DNA from: Intoshia linei
Lineage: Eukaryota; Orthonectida; Rhopaluridae
DNA length: 24,408 bases
Reading direction: 5' to 3'
NCBI GenBank assembly: GCA_001642005.1
Contig: LWCA01000536.1
Span: 1 to 24,408 of the forward strand
The position numbers and the translations under genes were made by a program. Position 1 is the first letter of the stretch. Each line of letters opens with the position of its first letter. This document shows positions 22,301 through 24,408 of this stretch, one piece after another. The notes beneath the pieces are model-generated. The model did not search any database. It was not told the DNA's origin and worked only from the letters and a program-made list of their open reading frames with translations.

Positions 22301-22641
22301 GTATCCTACTATCTCCTCTCCCTACCGTTCTCTACCTTTTCTTTGACCATTTATATTGGACGGTATCTTTTATATGTCCATCTTCTTGAATATCCATATT
22401 TCATTTCTCTAAAAATTTGACAGGTAAGGATCACACTTACCTTTTGATACATTGTACAATGTACATATAATTATTAATAAAATTATATATACAGGTTGGA
22501 GGCCATGGAATGATTGGAGTAACTGTGATGTTGAATGTGGTTTTGGAGACAAATACAAAGTGCGAAGTTGTGGATATGGGACTAATAAATGCATTGGAAC
22601 ATATTTTAAATCTCAGAGATGCTTTGTGGAATGTTTTCCAC
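19320..22641 (+). CDS. Secreted EGF-like (x4) and thrombospondin type-1 (x3) repeat protein
   Basis: A probable extracellular or adhesion protein. Exons: 19320-19595, 19634-19694, 19734-19939, 20094-20295, 20351-20432, 20620-20684, 20723-20887, 21537-21631, 21772-21829, 22028-22054 and 22495-22641. All junction phases agree, giving about 461 residues before an uncertain last exon. Residues 1-16 (MISQILVQFFFIVLRA) look like a signal peptide. Residues 17-92 have no cysteine and no recognised domain. Residues about 93-298 hold four EGF-like modules (for example CKFGYKWN, CICQPQFMG, CMCHSGYTG, CVCNEGYS). Residues about 302-461 hold three TSP1 repeats with WxxW, CGxG and RSC. TSP1 units start and end at phase-1 introns. 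The first donor (TTG|GTTGAA) is weak, so the N-terminal join is less sure. The 3' end is open: after 22641 the acceptor at 22878 gives a stop within six codons, while the acceptor at 22944 reads on into the transposon. Confidence 0.85.
19734..20684 (+). other. EGF-like module block (four modules over four exons)
   Basis: Each module has the six-cysteine pattern ending in C-x-C...G/aromatic...C. Module boundaries cross exons: the second module is split by the intron at 19940-20093 and the fourth by the intron at 20433-20619. The third, 'CGYNGKCIGSIGTDSYYCMC', is the most canonical. None shows a clean calcium-binding D-x-D/N-E start, so these are probably non-calcium EGF modules. Confidence 0.8.
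20723..20887 (+). other. TSP1 repeat 1
   Basis: One exon (phase 1 to phase 1) encodes WLNWETWGDC, RCGTN, RTRSC, CVGTRYEWKTC and a final C. This keeps the tryptophan ladder and six cysteines of a thrombospondin type-1 repeat. The WxxW pattern is a possible C-mannosylation site. Confidence 0.88.
20888..21536. other. Intron with a GC-richer repeat scrap
   Basis: This 649-bp intron separates TSP1 repeats 1 and 2. A GC-rich block around 21068-21150 (GGTAGCGAGCACCTAGGGGC) stands out and resembles transposon-end debris. The open frame at 21302-21493 has no domain. Confidence 0.5.
21537..22054 (+). other. TSP1 repeat 2, split over three exons
   Basis: Exons 21537-21631, 21772-21829 and 22028-22054 join to WNDWLPC, NCGTGEQ, TRSC, GKPC and RYCNVHTC. 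The 27-nt last piece ends at a phase-1 donor (AAT A|GTATAC), which restores the modular phase for repeat 3. Unlike repeats 1 and 3, this one is interrupted by two introns. Confidence 0.78.
22495..22641 (+). other. TSP1 repeat 3
   Basis: One exon (phase 1 to phase 1) encodes WRPWNDWSNC, ECGFGDKYKVRSC, CIGTYFKSQRC and FVEC. This is the most canonical of the three repeats. Acceptor TATACAG, donor CCA C|GTAATA. Confidence 0.92.
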
Positions 22642-23044
22642 GTAATAATTTTAAATTACAGTATTATATTAGTATGTTATGGATAATTTTCCATATTAAG
22701 CTTATATCATGGCAAATCTGCAATATACCAATTAAGTATAATTTAGTCAAAATATATATATCGAAATACTAAAATGGCGGTATTAAGCGGTCTGACTGTA
22801 TTTTTGGTGTATGAAACTTGTATAATATACACACATATACAATTTATATGTAGGGTTGAATTACTTTTTATTAATAGAAGGACTGGAGAGTTGAAATGTT
22901 GAGAAACTCTGTTATAATAGATTGTTGTATCTTAATAATTTAGAAGTAAATTCTACTAAAATTAACACCTTAGATAATTTAATGAAAAAGGTATTTCAAG
23001 GTATATTAAATTCATATTTTATTATATTATATTATTTACTGATT
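22642..23044. other. 3' end region of the EGF/TSP1 gene, unresolved
   Basis: Two acceptors in usable phase follow repeat 3. At 22878 the frame gives QGLES and a stop. At 22944 it gives Q followed by VNSTKINTLDNLMKK, with a possible donor at 22986-22991 or read-through. The sequence alone does not decide between them. Confidence 0.4.
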
Positions 23045-23364
23045 CAGTGTCTCTCAACTTAACACGGCTCCCTTATGTCAAGCAAACTTTTTTTACGGGC
23101 CCCTTAAAGAAAGTATAAACCATTTCATCGACTAATGATTTAATGATGGTGAAAAGCAAAGACGCTAATTTCTGAGATTGTAGTGATATCTTAGTATCAC
23201 TATGAAGATTTAAAGAAGAAACCGATAATAAAATAATTAAAGTAGACTAAAAAGAGCACTTTTGAAATGATAAAACGAGTAGAAAAATAATAAAATGTAT
23301 CATACTCATTTTTTTTGGAGAAATTGCAAGCACTAGCTGCGACCCCCCGGTTAAGTATATACTA
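23045..23364. mobile_element. hAT-like element, probably interrupted at its right end
   Basis: It starts CAGTGTCTCTCAACTTAACA with GC-rich subterminal GGGCCCCTTA (23099-23106 region). A hAT-like right-hand part, GCGACCCCCCGGTTAAG, is present near 23340-23355. The right side then passes directly into a Tc1-like end, and no matching 8-bp duplication is found. A Tc1 insertion into the hAT copy would explain this. Confidence 0.45.
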
Positions 23365-23529
23365 CACACTGTCTCAATTTATTAGGCAAATCTAAAAAAT
23401 TAAAAAATTCGTTCCAAGGAGTGGACTAAATTCTTAAATTTTTTTTGGGGAGTGTGCACAATAGTTTACGACAATATTTAAAATGCAAACAAAAAAAATC
23501 TAATACAATTAAAATTGAAATAATTGAAT

Positions 23530-24050
23530 ATATATAAATATTAGTTAATACAAGTTTCAAAATATTAGGCAAATGTAATGAACATAGGTGAATAAAGTGG
23601 AATTTATATTAAAAATTAGTTCTAATATTTAATATAGTTGCCATGAACTTGTAACACCTTAATNTATATAAATATTAGTTAATACAAGTGTGTCAAAATA
23701 TTAGGCAAATGTAATGAAAATAGGTGAATGAAGTGGAATTTATCTTTAAAAATTAGTTCTAATATATAATATAGTTGCCATGAACGTGTAACACCTTAAT
23801 GAGCCTAGCATCGACAGAATCGGTCAATCTCTTGACTCGTTCTGGTATAATTGATTTAGACACTTCTTTAATAGCATTCCAAAGGTCATCAANATTAAAA
23901 ATTAGTTCTAATATTTAATATAGTTGCCATGAACTTGTAACACCTTAATGAGCCTAGCATCGACAGAATCGGTCAATCTCTTGACACGTTCTGGTATAAT
24001 TGATTTAGACACTTTTTTAATAGCATTCCAAAGTTCATCAAGGGAGTTAT
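23530..24050. repeat. Three overlapping copies of the transposon 3' segment, joined at single Ns
   Basis: The block starting TATATAAATATTAGTTAATA occurs at about 23530 and again at 23665, right after the N at 23664. The block AAAAATTAGTTCTAATAT occurs at about 23611, 23751 and 23898, the last just after the N at 23893. Each N coincides with a step back in the repeated sequence. Copies differ by a few substitutions and small indels. Confidence 0.85.
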
Positions 24051-24348
24051 ATTGAGTCCCAGCCAAATATAATTTTCTAAATGATTAATATGAATAATTA
24101 TTAAAGTAATTTCAATATATTACATTTTTATCATGCTCCAGTAATTTTCTATTGGGTTTAAATCGGGACTGTTAGGGGGCCAATTCATCAATTTTTATCC
24201 GCTAATGCAATTTTCTAAAAGAAAGGTTCTAGTAAATAACGATGCATGTGAAGGTGCATTGTCATGCATAAATATGCACTTATTTCTAAAAATGTCGGTC
24301 TTCGAATTTATCCATGGACAGTAATTTTCCTCCAGAAATTCTGAGTAA
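23908..24348 (-). pseudogene. Tc1/mariner DD37E transposase, C-terminal part, disrupted
   Basis: Transposases of this class cut and paste DNA at TA sites using a DDE/D catalytic triad. Exons on the minus strand at 24348-24124 and 24076-23908 are separated by a 47-nt intron with GT and AG ends. The first encodes CIFMHDNAPSHAS, with the second catalytic Asp, and WPPNSPDLNPIENYW, with the final Glu. There are 37 residues between them, so the spacing is DD37E, not the Tc1 DD34E. The second exon encodes SLDELWNAIKK and ends GNYIKY then stop, as family members usually do. An in-frame TAA at 24195-24197 breaks the reading frame, so this copy is inactive. The N-terminal half lies outside the window. 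Confidence 0.85.
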
Positions 24349-24408
24349 CTAAATATAAAAATTGAAACATGCTAAAATAATAAGTATTACAATTTAGAAT
24401 TCATTTTC

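Larger units (their letters stand above)
23365..24408 (-). mobile_element. Tc1/mariner element, continuing beyond the window
   Basis: After a TA at 23363-23364 the sequence begins CACACTGTCTCAATTTATTA, a Tc1-type terminal pattern. The transposase gene lies on the minus strand and runs off the right edge. Between the end and the gene, a 3' segment of the element is present in repeated near-identical copies joined at single N bases (23664 and 23893). Confidence 0.8.

Noticed and set aside
22409-22594. 61-codon minus-strand open frame
   Set aside because: It is antisense to TSP1 repeat 3 and its upstream intron.
1-24408. CRISPR arrays, tRNA or rRNA genes, bacterial-type operons and viral genes
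   Set aside because: No regularly spaced repeats, cloverleaf or rRNA sequence was seen by reading. The genes are spliced animal genes, so prokaryotic features are not expected.

Overview
The window looks like invertebrate metazoan nuclear DNA. It is very AT-rich and carries a paired-class homeobox gene, EGF-like and thrombospondin type-1 repeats, an animal-type mahogunin-like RING ligase and an SRRM2/Cwc21-type splicing factor. Many introns are only 38-47 nt long, next to a few longer ones. Species and phylum cannot be fixed from the sequence; flatworms, rotifers, orthonectids or other small AT-rich animals would all be compatible. I read the genes exon by exon, so they are gene models, not single ORFs.

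Layout. 1-874: gene-free, with one pogo/Tigger-like terminus. 875-2761 (minus): MGRN1/RNF157-like E3 ubiquitin ligase in seven exons, one of them tentative. 2762-3584: shared upstream region of two divergent genes. 3585-5769 (plus): SRRM2/Cwc21-like spliceosome protein in six exons. 5770-14644: about 8.9 kb without a convincing gene, rich in DNA-transposon debris. This includes three short hAT-type elements, each recognised by terminal inverted repeats plus an 8-bp target duplication, a repeat-module array, a pogo-like end, and one unusually long hydrophobic ORF (13315-13731). 14645-19145 (plus): Q50 paired-class homeobox gene with an N-terminal eh1 repressor motif and its homeobox split by a 2.5-kb intron. 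19320 to about 22641 or beyond (plus): a gene for a probable secreted protein with an unrecognised N-terminal segment, four EGF-like modules and three TSP1 repeats. 22642-24408: a hAT-like end and a decayed Tc1/mariner element of DD37E spacing on the minus strand. The Tc1 region contains near-identical duplicated segments joined at single N bases, which looks like an assembly join.

The genes do not form one pathway. The two left-hand genes are housekeeping-type (ubiquitin ligase, pre-mRNA splicing) and share a divergent upstream region. The two right-hand genes are developmental or extracellular. They lie on the same strand with only 174 bp between the homeobox stop codon and the next start codon, and a poly(A) signal overlaps that stop. 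The most unusual items are this tight packing, the EGF4-TSP1x3 protein, the divergent homeodomain and the 137-codon hydrophobic ORF. I did not find a clear new molecular system.
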